64,000 nucleotides of DNA from Pseudomonas nicosulfuronedens. Its GTDB lineage: Bacteria; Pseudomonadota; Gammaproteobacteria; Pseudomonadales; Pseudomonadaceae. Shown here one piece after another: positions 7,890 to 18,107 of this stretch; position 1 is the stretch's first letter; each line of letters starts with the position of its first letter. Location of the stretch: positions 62,001 through 126,000 of the forward strand of contig NZ_SWDV01000011.1 in assembly GCF_005877905.1 (NCBI RefSeq). Direction: 5' to 3'. The position numbers and the translations under genes are program-made. Under the pieces are notes generated by a model. That model saw only the letters and a program-made list of their open reading frames with translations. It ran no database searches and was not told the DNA's origin.

Positions 7890-7912
7890 TTCGCGAGCAA
7901 GCTCGCTCCTAC
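7890..7912. repeat. single REP element
   Basis: TTCGCGAGCAAGCTCGCTCC followed by TAC, identical to each arm of the 4141-4210 pair. It lies between two convergent terminators. Confidence 0.8.
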
Positions 7913-7936
7913 GAAAAGCACGTTCACGCCTTACAG

Positions 7937-7960
7937 AAAAAGGCCCCGCAAAGCGGGGCC
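7937..7960 (-). terminator. Rho-independent terminator of trxB
   Basis: GGCCCCGC (7942-7949), AAA, GCGGGGCC (7953-7960). On the minus strand it is followed by a T run (A run at 7937-7941). Confidence 0.85.
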
Positions 7961-7988
7961 CCTTCCTGCACGCCGGCTCTTCGGGCCG

Positions 7989-9183
<1,195 letters not shown>

Positions 9184-9355
9184 GTGTCGGATCGACCCTC
9201 GAACTCGTTCGATTCCAGATGGCGCGCAGCTTACCGCCGCCGCCGCCCCCTGCTGAAATGTCCAATCTCAATGCCCTCCATAGGCTTCCCCTATGCAGCG
9301 AGCGTCCATTGCCTGGATGGCTAGACTCAAGAAACCAAAGGTCACTCGTATCACC

Positions 9356-11287
9356 ATGAACCTTCGCGCCCGCCTGCTATGGCTGTGCCTGCCCCTGTTC
9401 ATCGCGAGCCTCGCAGGGGTCTGGCTGCTGTCGGACATGATCCTGCTCGACCGCTTCGACCGCGGGGACCGCCAGCACCTCGCCGACGAGGTGCGCATCG
9501 TCCACAACCGCGTCGCCTACGAGAAGCAGCGCAACCTCGACATCGTCCACAGCTACGCCTGGTGGGACGCCAGCTACCAGTTCATGCGCCTGCCGCAGGC
9601 GCGCTTCATCGAGGACAACCTGGACCAGGACCTGCTGGGCATCCTCGGCTTCGACTATGTACTGTTCGTCGACCGTGACGGGCACATCCTCGCCCAGCAA
9701 TGGAAGCTCGATGAACTGTCCGAGCGCCTACCCGGCCAGAAGGTGCCCGACGTCCCTCGGCTGCGCGACGGCATCCTGCGTACCGCGATCGAACTGGGTG
9801 CACTGGACATCGACGGCGATCCGCACCACAGTCTCGACCAGTTGCTGCAGATCGAAGGCGTGCCTCAGCTGCTGCTCAGCTACCCCATCAGCAACACCGC
9901 CGGAACCGCCGAGCCGGCCGGCGTGGTCATCGCTGGCGTGCTGCTCGACAACGCACGCATGTACAACCTCCAGACCCAGATGGGCGCAAGCCTGCGCCTG
10001 GCTCAGGACCCTGTGCAGGGCAAGGACTGGCGCACCCTGAACATCCCCACCGGGCGCGGCGCCACCCTGCTCAGCTCGCGCCGTCTGCTGGACGAGAACA
10101 GCCAGCAGATGTCGCTGCTCTATCTCGACTCCCACGGCAAGCCACAGTTGCGCCTGGAGCTCACCAGCGCCCGCCCGCTGTACCAGCAGGGCCAGCAATC
10201 CATCCGGCTGTTCCTCTACCTGACCCTGGCGCTGCTGGGTGGCGCCATCCTGCTTGCCTACCTGGCCCTGGAGTTCCGCATCATCCGCCGTGTTACCAGC
10301 ATGAACCGCGAGGTCGCGGCCATCGGCCAGGACGACACGCCCTCGCGCCTGAGCCCGCAGGGGCAGGATGAACTGGGCCAGCTGGCCAGCGAGATGAACC
10401 GCACTCTCGACCGCCTGGAACAGAGCGAGGCGCGCGACCGGGCGATCCTCGACGCGATCCGCGACGGTTACTTCGAAATGGATACCCACGGCCTCATCCG
10501 CACCCTCAACCCTGCACTGTGCCGGATGCTCGGCTATAGCGCCGAACAACTCAGCGGCCAGCACTTCAGCGTCCTGCTGCAGGAGCAGGACCTGCGCCGT
10601 GCCCAGGGGCTCTATCGGCAGGCCCGCGACGACGAACAGGAGACCACCTTCTCCGCCCCCTTCAAGCGTCGCGACGGCCGGCTGGTCAGCTGTGAGACGC
10701 GGCTCTCGGCAATACGCGACGGCCAGGGCGAGTTCCAGGGATTTCGCGGCATCCTGCGCGACATCAGCGACCAGGTGGCCTACCAGAAGCAGCTCATCGA
10801 CCTGGCCTACCGCGACACCCTCACCGAGCTGGGCAACCGCAAGGCATTCAACGAGCAGTTGCAACAGGCTGTCGTGCACAGCAACCGGGTGGCCCTGCTG
10901 TACATCGACCTGGACCGTTTCAAGCAGGTCAACGACCGCTTCGGACATGCCCTTGGCGATGCCCTGCTCAGCACCGTCGGCGAGCGCATGCGCAGCAGCC
11001 TGCGCCAGCCTGACCAGGCCTTCCGCCTGGGCGGCGACGAGTTCGCCGTCCTGCTGGAAAACGCCGAGCCGGATCAAGCCGACGCCCTGGGCATGCGCCT
11101 GCTGGCTGTGCTGGGCGCCGAGTACCGCCTGAGTGGCCAACTGATCGATTTCGTCACCCCCAGCATCGGCATCGCCTTCTACCCTCAGGATGCTGGCGAC
11201 GCCGACGCCCTCACCCGCGCCGCCGACATTGCCATGTACCAGGCCAAGCAGGAACGCAACCGCTGCTATCGCTACACGGCCGCCTGA
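9356..11287 (+). CDS. CHASE4-HAMP-PAS-GGDEF diguanylate cyclase
   Basis: 643 residues from the chosen ATG. Transmembrane helices are at about 6-28 and 285-305. Between them lies a periplasmic CHASE4-type sensor ([15 protein letters not shown] ... [11 protein letters not shown]). After a HAMP stretch comes a PAS domain (about 362-480) and a GGDEF domain. The active site is intact ([11 protein letters not shown], near residue 560), and RxxD (RQPD) sits exactly five residues before GGDEF, so a c-di-GMP inhibitory I-site is present. No EAL domain. It should make c-di-GMP at the inner membrane. Starts at 9293 or 9317 are possible; 9356 best places a positively charged N-terminus before helix 1. 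Confidence 0.93.
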   Translation: MNLRARLLWLCLPLFIASLAGVWLLSDMILLDRFDRGDRQHLADEVRIVHNRVAYEKQRNLDIVHSYAWWDASYQFMRLPQARFIEDNLDQDLLGILGFDYVLFVDRDGHILAQQWKLDELSERLPGQKVPDVPRLRDGILRTAIELGALDIDGDPHHSLDQLLQIEGVPQLLLSYPISNTAGTAEPAGVVIAGVLLDNARMYNLQTQMGASLRLAQDPVQGKDWRTLNIPTGRGATLLSSRRLLDENSQQMSLLYLDSHGKPQLRLELTSARPLYQQGQQSIRLFLYLTLALLGGAILLAYLALEFRIIRRVTSMNREVAAIGQDDTPSRLSPQGQDELGQLASEMNRTLDRLEQSEARDRAILDAIRDGYFEMDTHGLIRTLNPALCRMLGYSAEQLSGQHFSVLLQEQDLRRAQGLYRQARDDEQETTFSAPFKRRDGRLVSCETRLSAIRDGQGEFQGFRGILRDISDQVAYQKQLIDLAYRDTLTELGNRKAFNEQLQQAVVHSNRVALLYIDLDRFKQVNDRFGHALGDALLSTVGERMRSSLRQPDQAFRLGGDEFAVLLENAEPDQADALGMRLLAVLGAEYRLSGQLIDFVTPSIGIAFYPQDAGDADALTRAADIAMYQAKQERNRCYRYTAA

Positions 11288-11384
11288 GGGCTGGCCCGCG
11301 AACACATACCCGGCAAAACAGACGGCTCGCCGGCCGTTCGCCGGGTCTGCTAAGGTCGCCTACGGTTCACCCCTGGAGAGTCCG

Positions 11385-12125
11385 ATGTCCACCCTGAGCG
11401 GCCCGCAATACCTCGGCGAAGGCCTGAAACTGATGATGCGCCCCGGCCTGCGGCTGTTCGTCCTGCTGCCCCTGAGCATCAACATCCTGCTGTTCGTCGG
11501 CCTGATCGGCTTCGCCATCAACCAGTTCAGCCACTGGGTCGACTGGCTGATGCCGACCCTACCGGACTGGCTGAGCTTCCTGCAGTTCATCCTCTGGCCG
11601 CTGTTCGTGGCGCTGGTGCTGCTGATCGTGTTCTTCACCTTCACCATGATCGCCAACATCATCGCCGCGCCCTTCAACGGCTTCCTCGCGGAGAAGGTCG
11701 AGGTGGTGGTGCGCGGCACCGACGACTTCCCCGAGTTCAGCTGGGGCGAACTGATGGCTATGGTGCCGCGCACCATCGGCCGCGAGCTGCGCAAGCTGGG
11801 CTACTTCCTGCCGCGTGCCATCGCGCTGTTCATTCTCAGCCTGATCCCCGGCCTGAACCTGATCGCCGCACCGCTCTGGCTGATTTTCGGCGTGTGGATG
11901 ATGGCCGTGCAGTACATCGACTACCCGGCGGACAACCACAAGCTGGGCTGGAACGAGATGCTCGCCTGGCTGCGCAGCAAGCGCTGGGCCTGCATGGGCT
12001 TTGGCGGCATCACCTACCTGGCGCTGCTGATCCCGGTGGTCAACCTGGTCGCCATGCCCGCCGCGGTGGCCGGTGCGGTGTTGTTCTGGGTGCGCGAGGA
12101 AGGCGAGAAAGCGCTGGTGAAGTAA
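11385..12125 (+). CDS. cysZ: CysZ sulfate permease
   Basis: 246 residues with about four hydrophobic segments. The opening [19 protein letters not shown] and the block [16 protein letters not shown] are typical of CysZ. Also seen are [17 protein letters not shown] and [12 protein letters not shown]. CysZ imports sulfate for cysteine synthesis. The ATG at 11385 has GGAG 6 nt upstream. It lies about 100 bp after the diguanylate cyclase and 83 bp before a glycosyltransferase, all on the same strand. No other cys gene is nearby. Confidence 0.92.
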   Translation: MSTLSGPQYLGEGLKLMMRPGLRLFVLLPLSINILLFVGLIGFAINQFSHWVDWLMPTLPDWLSFLQFILWPLFVALVLLIVFFTFTMIANIIAAPFNGFLAEKVEVVVRGTDDFPEFSWGELMAMVPRTIGRELRKLGYFLPRAIALFILSLIPGLNLIAAPLWLIFGVWMMAVQYIDYPADNHKLGWNEMLAWLRSKRWACMGFGGITYLALLIPVVNLVAMPAAVAGAVLFWVREEGEKALVK

Positions 12126-12208
12126 GGCACCCCCACTGCCGAGCGGTTGTCACCTATCGATCATCGCATTGTCATCGGCGCGCCACCGCGCGCCGGGACA
12201 CTGCAAGC

Positions 12209-13405
12209 ATGACCACGACTCCCCTGCGCATCGCACTGATCAGCGAAACCTTTCCGCCGGAAATCAACGGCGTTGCCAACACCCTTGGCCGGCTGGCCTC
12301 GGGGCTGTTGCGCCTCGGGCACCAGATCCAGGTCGTGCGCCCACGCCAGCAGGGCGAAGAAGGCCGTCACAGCGATGGCGAACTCGTGCTCACCCGTGGC
12401 TGGCCGCTACCCGGCTACCCCGGCCTGCAATGGGGCCAGTCGTGCCTGCACAAGCTGCTGCGGCACTGGAACAACACCCGCCCGGATGTGCTCTATATCG
12501 CCACCGAAGGCCCGCTGGGCCTGGCTGCCCTGCGAGCCGCGCGGCGCCTGCGGATTCCCGTGATCAGCGGCTTCCACACCAACTTCCAGCAGTACAGCGC
12601 GCACTATGGCTTCAGCCCGCTGATGCGGCTGGTGACGGTGTACCTGCGCTGGTTCCACAACCGCACCCAGCAAACCCTGGTGCCCAGTGCCAGCCAGTCC
12701 GTGGAGTTGCAGCGGCGCGGTTTCGAGCGCCTGGCGCAGCTCTCTCGCGGCGTCGACAGCCAGTTGTTCAACCCCGCCCGACGTGATGAAGCACTGCGCC
12801 GCGAGTGGGGCCTGGGCGAGCGAGATATCGCCGTGCTGCACGTCGGCCGGCTGGCGGCGGAGAAGAACCTGTCGCTGCTGGGCAGCAGCTTCCACGCGCT
12901 GTGCACGGCGCACCCGCACCTCAAGCTCCGGCTGGTGATAGTCGGCGACGGACCGCAGCGCGCGCACCTGCAGAAGGAGCTGCCCGAAGCTGTGTTCTGT
13001 GGGCTGCAGCGTGGTGAGGAACTGGCCCGGCACTACGCCAGCGGCGACCTTTTCCTGTTCCCCAGCCTGTCGGAAACCTTCGGCAACGTGGTGCTGGAAG
13101 CACTGGCTTCAGGGCTGGCGGTAGTCGCCTTCGACCAGGCTGCGGCAGGCCAGCACATCCGCCACGGGCACAACGGCGTGCTCGGCGTGCCGGGCGAGAA
13201 CCAGAGCTTCTTCGAAGCAGCGAGCTGGCTACTGGGTGACCCGGAGCGCCTGCGTCGGGTGCGCCTCAACGCGCGTCACCACGCCATCCATCAGGCATGG
13301 GACACCGTGATCGAGCGTTTCGAAGGCTATCTGCAGGAGGCCTGCCGCACGGCCCTGCCGGGGAAGAACCCCGGCGGCCTGGGGCATCCTGAAATCCACA
13401 AGTAG
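12209..13405 (+). CDS. glycosyltransferase family 4
   Basis: 398 residues with the GT-B two-domain architecture. The N-terminal domain begins LRIALISETFPPEINGVANTL, and the donor-binding domain includes VLHVGRLAAEKNL and LFLFPSLSETFGNVVLEALASG, the GT4 E-x7-E region. Closest in pattern to GDP-mannose- or UDP-sugar-dependent transferases acting on glycolipids, such as MgtA-like alpha-mannosyltransferases. Donor and acceptor cannot be told from sequence. It follows cysZ by 83 bp and converges on degV with a 2-bp gap. The ribosome site is weak. Confidence 0.9.
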   Translation: MTTTPLRIALISETFPPEINGVANTLGRLASGLLRLGHQIQVVRPRQQGEEGRHSDGELVLTRGWPLPGYPGLQWGQSCLHKLLRHWNNTRPDVLYIATEGPLGLAALRAARRLRIPVISGFHTNFQQYSAHYGFSPLMRLVTVYLRWFHNRTQQTLVPSASQSVELQRRGFERLAQLSRGVDSQLFNPARRDEALRREWGLGERDIAVLHVGRLAAEKNLSLLGSSFHALCTAHPHLKLRLVIVGDGPQRAHLQKELPEAVFCGLQRGEELARHYASGDLFLFPSLSETFGNVVLEALASGLAVVAFDQAAAGQHIRHGHNGVLGVPGENQSFFEAASWLLGDPERLRRVRLNARHHAIHQAWDTVIERFEGYLQEACRTALPGKNPGGLGHPEIHK

Positions 13406-13407
13406 GA

Positions 13408-14367
13408 TCAGGCGAAGGGCTTGGGCTCGGCGGCGAAGGACAGGCTCATGGCGCCGGCGCCCAGGTTGATGCCGCCGGTGGGGCTGAGCATCGCCAGGTG
13501 CACCTGGATGCCTTTCGCTTCGCAGGCATCTTCCAGCGCAGCGAAACCGGGCAGGTCGCGCAGGGCGGAAGGATCGCCGGCATAGCTCAGGCACATCTGC
13601 GGCGCCAGCAACTCGCCCGCCTCGACCCGCGCGCGGGCGAAGTTGAGCAGGCGTTCGGCGGATTTCTCGTAGTTCGGCGACACCGACACCGGCTTGTCCT
13701 CTCCCTGCACCAGGCTCAGCACCGGTTTCATGTCGAGCATCGAGCCCAGACCAAGGAAGGCGCCACGCAGGCGGTCGCCGATGCTGCTGCGGTCACCCTT
13801 CTGGAACCCGCGACGGCGGATGTGCCCCAGGTCGCTGGCGACCAGGAAGGTGTTCATCTGCTGGCTGAGCTGTTCCAGGCGGGTACGCACGGCATTGGGA
13901 TGCTGGTCTTCGCCGAGCAGGCGTACACCTTCAGCGGCCAACACGGCCAGGCCGGCGAACACGGTCTGGCTGTCGATCACCCGCAATGCGAACGGACCGG
14001 CGATACCGGCAGCGGCGCGGCGCTCCTTGTAGCTCTGCAGCAGGCTGAAGGAGGCCTGGGTGGCGTGCTCGAAGATCGGGCTGCGCTGGCTGGTCACGGT
14101 CAGGCAGATCACGTAGTCGAAATCGGTGACCAGCTTTTCCAGGAACCAGTCGTGGGTCTGCGCCGGCGTCAGCGGTTCGCTGCCGTCCTCGGGGCCGACC
14201 TTGGGCAGGTCCTGCGAATAGAACTTGAGGGTGGTGTCGGGATCGCGATCATCGACGATGCGACGCTCGCCGACACGGATGCCGATGGGCAGCACGCGAA
14301 TGTTGTTGGCAGCAAGGAATTCCGGGGGAAGGTCGCAGGTTGCATCGACTACCAAGCCGATCCGCAT
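13408..14367 (-). CDS. DegV family fatty-acid-binding protein
   Basis: 319 residues. The N-terminal MRIGLVVDATCDLPPEFLAANNIRV carries the DegV pattern (D-S/A-x-x-D-L-P), and the lipid-binding loop region appears as VICLTVTSQRSPIFEHA. DegV/FakB proteins bind a fatty acid and, in Gram-positives, present it to a kinase (FakA). Pseudomonas lacks an obvious FakA, so the partner is unknown. It is monocistronic, convergent with the glycosyltransferase. A 12-bp perfect palindrome lies 39 bp upstream of its start. Confidence 0.88.
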   Translation of the reverse strand: MRIGLVVDATCDLPPEFLAANNIRVLPIGIRVGERRIVDDRDPDTTLKFYSQDLPKVGPEDGSEPLTPAQTHDWFLEKLVTDFDYVICLTVTSQRSPIFEHATQASFSLLQSYKERRAAAGIAGPFALRVIDSQTVFAGLAVLAAEGVRLLGEDQHPNAVRTRLEQLSQQMNTFLVASDLGHIRRRGFQKGDRSSIGDRLRGAFLGLGSMLDMKPVLSLVQGEDKPVSVSPNYEKSAERLLNFARARVEAGELLAPQMCLSYAGDPSALRDLPGFAALEDACEAKGIQVHLAMLSPTGGINLGAGAMSLSFAAEPKPFA

Positions 14368-14405
14368 GTCTTACTCCTATGGCCGTCTCCCGGCCTATTG
14401 TTGTG

Positions 14406-14417
14406 TGAACGCGTTCA
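14406..14417. promoter_or_regulatory. 12-bp palindrome upstream of degV
   Basis: TGAACGCGTTCA is a perfect palindrome, 39 bp upstream of the degV start. It resembles the GTGAACG half-site style of TetR-type fatty acid regulators such as DesT, but only loosely. Confidence 0.4.
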
Positions 14418-14545
14418 TACTCTGCCCGTTTCGGACTGGGAAGTCAGCATGCGGAAAGGTGGGTCTCGGAAAAGATTTGTAAACGCCTGGGACGGTACTT
14501 TCAGACCATTCATAAAGATTATGACTAGACATAATCAGGACATTT

Positions 14546-14590
14546 TGTAGGAGCGCGTCGTGCGCGCGATCGCGGGCATGGCCCCCTACA
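14546..14590. repeat. REP-type hairpin, second family
   Basis: Begins TGTAGGAGCGCG and ends CCCCCTACA, with an inner GCGCGCGATCGCG palindromic core. A nearly identical copy is at 52946-52991. Confidence 0.8.
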
Positions 14591-14593
14591 AGA

Positions 14594-14727
14594 GCCCCTC
14601 TCCCTAGCCCTCTCCCGCAAGCGGGAATGGGGACTGTTCGGAGCAGGATGAAACCACGCCATCAGCCGGCACGGACGGCTCCCTCTCCCTTCGGAGCGGG
14701 GCGCGCAGCCAGGGTTGGGGAGAGGGA
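14594..14727. repeat. long hairpin repeat with CCCTCTCCC arms, copy 1
   Basis: The outer arms CCCTCTCCCT and GGGGAGAGGG enclose further inverted segments and a core with GCAGGATGAAACCACGCC. Related copies are at 24845-24962, 30847-31010 and 57619-57734. The core here is in the opposite orientation to the last copy. Confidence 0.8.
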
Positions 14728-14789
14728 AAAACGTAGGCACGGAATTTCAGAAGAAGGCAGTTGCTCCTACAAGGAAACACCTCGCCCAC

Positions 14790-14825
14790 AAAAAAGCCCC
14801 TGGCACCATCGGCGCCAGGGGCTTT
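14790..14825 (-). terminator. Rho-independent terminator of the Old Yellow Enzyme gene
   Basis: GCCCCTGGC (14796-14804) pairs with GCCAGGGGC (14814-14822). On the minus strand a T run follows. Confidence 0.85.
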
Positions 14826-14845
14826 GCATTTCACCGGGTCGCGAA

Positions 14846-15958
14846 TCAGGCCAGCGACATCAGCGCATCGCGGCTGAAGGGCTTGATGTCCTCCAGGCGA
14901 CCGTCACGCACTTTCACTGCCCAGTCCGGGTCGACCAGCAGGGCGCGGCCGACGGCCACCAGGTCGAACTCTTCCTTGTTCAGGCGCTCCAGCAGACCGT
15001 CGATGCCCGACGGCTGGGCGACTTCCTCGGTGTTGCCGAAGAAGGCCAGGAACTCGCTGCCGTCCAGGCCGACGTTACCGACGGTGATGGTCGGCTTGCC
15101 GGTGAGTTGGCGGGTCCAGCCGGCCAGGTTGAGGTCGGAGCCTTCGAATTCCGGAATCCAGAAGCGGCGGGTGGAGCAGTGGAAGATATCCACACCGGCA
15201 TCCGACAGCGGCTTGAGGAAGGCCTCCAGCTCTTCGGCGGTCTGCACCAGGCGGGCGCTGTAGTCCTGCTGCTTCCACTGGGAGAAGCGGAAGATGATCG
15301 GGTAGTCGGGGCCGACGGCCGCGCGCACAGCCTGGATCAGTTCGATGGCGAAGCGCGAACGGTTGGCGAGGCTGCCGCCGTATTCATCGGTGCGCTTGTT
15401 GCTGCCGTCCCAGAAGAACTGGTCGATCAGGTAGCCGTGGGCGCCGTGGATTTCCACGCCGTCCATGCCGATGGACTTGGCGTCGACGGCGGCCTGGGCG
15501 AAGGCGGCGATGACTTCCTGGATGTCTTCCTTGGTCATCTCATGGACGAGCACGGTGCCGTCCTTTTCCTTGCCGCTGGGGCCATAGCCCGGAACGCTGG
15601 CGTCCGGCTCGGTGCCCAGACGGCGCACGGCGCCGACGTGCCACAGCTGCGGGACGATCTTGCCGCCTTCGGCGTGCACGGCGTCGACCACCTGCTTCCA
15701 GCCGGCCAGGGCATCTTCGCCGTGGAAGCGCGGTACGTTCGGGTAGCCGTTGGCAGCCTTGTGGTTGACCGTGGTGCCTTCGGTGACGATCAGGCCGACA
15801 CCGGCAGCGGCACGGCGGCGGTAGTACTCGACCACCTGGGCGTGAGGTACGCCGCCCGGGGTGAAGTTGCGGGTCATCGGCGCCATCACGATGCGCGTGG
15901 GCAATTCCAGGCCGCCCAGTCGGAAGGGCGAGAACAGGGTATCTACGGATGCAGTCAT
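14846..15958 (-). CDS. NADH:flavin oxidoreductase, Old Yellow Enzyme family
   Basis: 370 residues, a TIM-barrel FMN enzyme that reduces activated C=C bonds of unsaturated carbonyls, nitroesters or quinones. Family landmarks are LPTRIVMAPMTRN (FMN contact), GLIVTEGTTVNH, QLWHVGAV, VEIHGAHGYLIDQFF and EYGGSLANRSRF. The start at MTASVDTLF is preferred over an ATG 12 bp upstream, because GGAG sits 6 nt before it. The tetR gene is 78 bp upstream on the same strand. Each gene is preceded by a copy of the same GACCGGTC-centred operator, so electrophile-induced derepression, as in the NemR-NemA pair, is likely. Confidence 0.92.
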   Translation of the reverse strand: MTASVDTLFSPFRLGGLELPTRIVMAPMTRNFTPGGVPHAQVVEYYRRRAAAGVGLIVTEGTTVNHKAANGYPNVPRFHGEDALAGWKQVVDAVHAEGGKIVPQLWHVGAVRRLGTEPDASVPGYGPSGKEKDGTVLVHEMTKEDIQEVIAAFAQAAVDAKSIGMDGVEIHGAHGYLIDQFFWDGSNKRTDEYGGSLANRSRFAIELIQAVRAAVGPDYPIIFRFSQWKQQDYSARLVQTAEELEAFLKPLSDAGVDIFHCSTRRFWIPEFEGSDLNLAGWTRQLTGKPTITVGNVGLDGSEFLAFFGNTEEVAQPSGIDGLLERLNKEEFDLVAVGRALLVDPDWAVKVRDGRLEDIKPFSRDALMSLA

Positions 15959-15980
15959 TGAAGTCTCCATGACGGCCAGG

Positions 15981-16000
15981 CGACCGGTCGTCTCGTTTTT
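15981..16000. promoter_or_regulatory. TetR operator, copy upstream of the Old Yellow Enzyme gene
   Basis: CGACCGGTCGTCTCGTTTTT contains the perfect palindrome CGACCGGTCG. The same GACCGGTCGTCTCG string recurs upstream of the tetR gene at 16642. Confidence 0.7.
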
Positions 16001-16036
16001 GAGTTGGGCTGAAAAATGAGTGATGACTCAGGCAGA

Positions 16037-16627
16037 TCAGGCCTGGAGCAAGTGCTCCAGGCGCTCGATAAAGCGTTCCACCGGTTTGAGCGAAGCGCTG
16101 ACTTTCATGCGCGCCAGCACGCCCTGCCAGGCATTGCCGATGAACTCGGCCAGTTGCTCGACGTTCTCCGAGGCGGGCAACTCCCCGGCACGCTGGGCGT
16201 CCGCCAGGCAGTCGCGCAGGGTATCGATGGACTGCTGGAGAATGCCGTCGACGCGCTCGGCGATCGGCGGCGACAGCTCGGCCATCTCGAAGCTCAGGCT
16301 GCCGATGAAGCAGTGGTATTCGAGCTTCTCCTGGCGGGCGAAGTGCGCGAGCAGTTCGCGGTAATAGGTGAGGATGCGCGCCCGCGGGCCCAGTGCCGGG
16401 TTGCCCAGCGCCTCGGCGTAGCGGGCCAGGCGCGGCGCGTACAGATGCTCCAGTGCCTGCAGGGCAAAGTCTTCCTTGCTCTCGAAGTAGTGATAGAAGG
16501 AGCCCTTGGGAATGCCGGCGGCCTGGACGATGTCCTGCACGCCGGTGCCGTGGTAACCGCTGCGGGTCATCGCCAGGGAGCCCTTGGCGAGGATAAGGTC
16601 GCGCTTGTCGAGTCGGATGCTGTTCAT
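16037..16627 (-). CDS. TetR family repressor (NemR/AcuR-like)
   Basis: 196 residues. N-terminal helix-turn-helix SGYHGTGVQDIVQAAGIPKG followed by SFYHYFESKEDFALQAL is canonical TetR. The C-terminal ligand domain has a cysteine in LEYHCFIGSLSFEMAEL and NAWQGVLARMKV, as in electrophile- or acrylate-sensing relatives. It is transcribed just before the Old Yellow Enzyme gene. Both genes carry the same operator, so it should repress itself and its target. Cysteine-based sensing is an inference from the family. Confidence 0.9.
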   Translation of the reverse strand: MNSIRLDKRDLILAKGSLAMTRSGYHGTGVQDIVQAAGIPKGSFYHYFESKEDFALQALEHLYAPRLARYAEALGNPALGPRARILTYYRELLAHFARQEKLEYHCFIGSLSFEMAELSPPIAERVDGILQQSIDTLRDCLADAQRAGELPASENVEQLAEFIGNAWQGVLARMKVSASLKPVERFIERLEHLLQA

Positions 16628-16640
16628 GGGCGCAAGAATA

Positions 16641-16660
16641 TGACCGGTCGTCTCGCTTTT
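16641..16660. promoter_or_regulatory. TetR operator, autoregulatory copy
   Basis: TGACCGGTCGTCTCGCTTTT lies 14 bp upstream of the tetR start. It shares 14 consecutive bases (GACCGGTCGTCTCG) plus a T run with the copy at 15981. Confidence 0.7.
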
Positions 16661-16701
16661 TCCAGCACCATTGATCGCAGTGATTTTCCCTCAGAAGCGG
16701 A

Positions 16702-17592
16702 TCAGCGAATCGCCGGGCTTTCCAGCAGCTCCGCGACGCCCTCCTGCAGCAGCTCGCGCAGGCGCTCCACCACCGCCTCCGGCTCGGCTTCGCTGCGGTG
16801 CAGACAAAGGCCCAGTGGCGCCATCATCGGCAGTCCGGCGCGCTCGGCGTCCAGCCGTTCAACGCTGGCTGGCAGGCCGATCGGCGTGCGCAAGCCGACG
16901 CCCAGCCCTGCGCCGACCGCCACCCAGATGCCGGACAACCCGGCGCTGGTGAATGCCACGCGCCAGGCTATACCGGCCCGATCCAGCGCTGCCGTCGCCG
17001 CGCTGCGCAGCAGGCACGGCGCCTCCAGCATCACCAGCGGCAACGGTTCCGCGCCGAGGGACGGGACTGCGTCCAGCGCACCGATCCAGCATTGCGCCAC
17101 CGCGCCGATGCGCTCCATGTGCGGCGTGCGCTCGCCGGTTTCCCAGGCCAGCGCCAGGTCCAGTTCACCGTTGCGGACACCTTCGATGAGCTGCTGATTG
17201 CGCGCCGTACGCACCTCGATCCGCACCTTGGGATGAGCCCGGGCGAAACGCGCCAGCACGGCGGGCAGCAGGGTTTCGCCGAAGTCTTCCTGCAGGCCGA
17301 GGCGCACTCGGCCTTCCAGCGAACCACCGCGCAAGGCGCCGGCAGCTTCGTCATTCAACTCCAGCAGGCGACGGGCGTAGCCGAGCAGCGTCTCACCCGC
17401 CTCGGTCAGCGCCATGCCGCGCCCTTCGCGGCGCAGTACGGGGGTGCCGGCTTGCTCTTCGAGCTTCTTCAACTGCGCGCTGACGGCGGAGGTGGAACGC
17501 CCCAGGCGATCTGCGGCGCGGGCGAAGCTGCCCAGTTCGATACCGGTGACGAAGGTGCGCAGCACGTCCAGGTCGAAGTTGATGCGGGCCAT
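16702..17592 (-). CDS. LysR family transcriptional regulator
   Basis: 296 residues. Helix-turn-helix at residues 8-60 (DLDVLRTFVTGIELGSFARAA ... STSAVSAQLKKLEEQ); the effector domain follows from about residue 93 (GRVRLGLQEDFGETLLP). It is divergent from the tautomerase gene, with 107 bp between starts, and so probably regulates it. The shared region contains an AT-rich stretch around TCGAACTATCGA at 17610-17625 that could hold LysR half-sites. The inducer is unknown. Confidence 0.9.
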   Translation of the reverse strand: MARINFDLDVLRTFVTGIELGSFARAADRLGRSTSAVSAQLKKLEEQAGTPVLRREGRGMALTEAGETLLGYARRLLELNDEAAGALRGGSLEGRVRLGLQEDFGETLLPAVLARFARAHPKVRIEVRTARNQQLIEGVRNGELDLALAWETGERTPHMERIGAVAQCWIGALDAVPSLGAEPLPLVMLEAPCLLRSAATAALDRAGIAWRVAFTSAGLSGIWVAVGAGLGVGLRTPIGLPASVERLDAERAGLPMMAPLGLCLHRSEAEPEAVVERLRELLQEGVAELLESPAIR

Positions 17593-17699
17593 GACAACAA
17601 TCCTGATTAATCGAACTATCGATCAAATATTTCCCGATTTTCCGAATCAATCTGCCGAGCTAGCCTGAACTCGTCAATCACTCTTCGAGGAACGGCACC

Positions 17700-18107
17700 A
17701 TGCCTACCGTCCGCATCTCCCTGCACAAGGGCAAGCAACCCGACTACCTTCGCGAACTGGCCGACACCGTCTACGACGCCATGCACGAGGCCTTCAACGT
17801 GCCGGAGGGCGATCAGTTCGTGATGATCCACCAGCACGAGGCAGGGGAGTTCGTCTTCAACCGCCACTACCTGGGCGGGCCGCGCAACGATGACTTCGTA
17901 CTGATCGCCATCACCATCGGCCGTCCGCGAGACTCGCAGACCAAGCAGGCGTTCTACCGCCGGCTGAACGTTTTGCTGGGCGAGCGACTGGGAATCGCCA
18001 GCGAGGACGTGATGGTGCAGATCACCACCAGCGAGGCGGACGACTGGTCCTTTGGTGGTGGGCGCATGGGGGTGCTGACACGGCCCGATGAGGTCAGTGC
18101 CAGCTGA
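17700..18107 (+). CDS. tautomerase family protein
   Basis: 135 residues beginning MPTVRISL. The N-terminal proline exposed after Met removal is the catalytic base of the 4-oxalocrotonate tautomerase superfamily. The double-length chain with FVFNRHYLGGPRNDDFVLI and a second beta-alpha-beta unit (RLNVLLGERLGIASEDVMVQI) resembles the malonate semialdehyde decarboxylase/tautomerase_2 group. It is divergent from a LysR gene, and its last 14 bp overlap the 3' end of the nitroreductase gene. The substrate is unknown. Confidence 0.88.
   Translation: MPTVRISLHKGKQPDYLRELADTVYDAMHEAFNVPEGDQFVMIHQHEAGEFVFNRHYLGGPRNDDFVLIAITIGRPRDSQTKQAFYRRLNVLLGERLGIASEDVMVQITTSEADDWSFGGGRMGVLTRPDEVSAS

Larger units (their letters stand above)
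14368..14845. other. repeat-rich intergenic region
   Basis: 478 bp upstream of degV and downstream of the Old Yellow Enzyme gene. It holds the palindrome at 14406-14417, a REP-type hairpin, a long CCCTCTCCC-armed hairpin, and the terminator of the neighbouring gene. No gene is seen. Confidence 0.7.

Noticed and set aside
9728..11305. Long antisense frame through the diguanylate cyclase
   Set aside because: Composition is alanine-, valine- and glycine-rich without recognisable domains. The sense protein has full CHASE4-PAS-GGDEF motifs.
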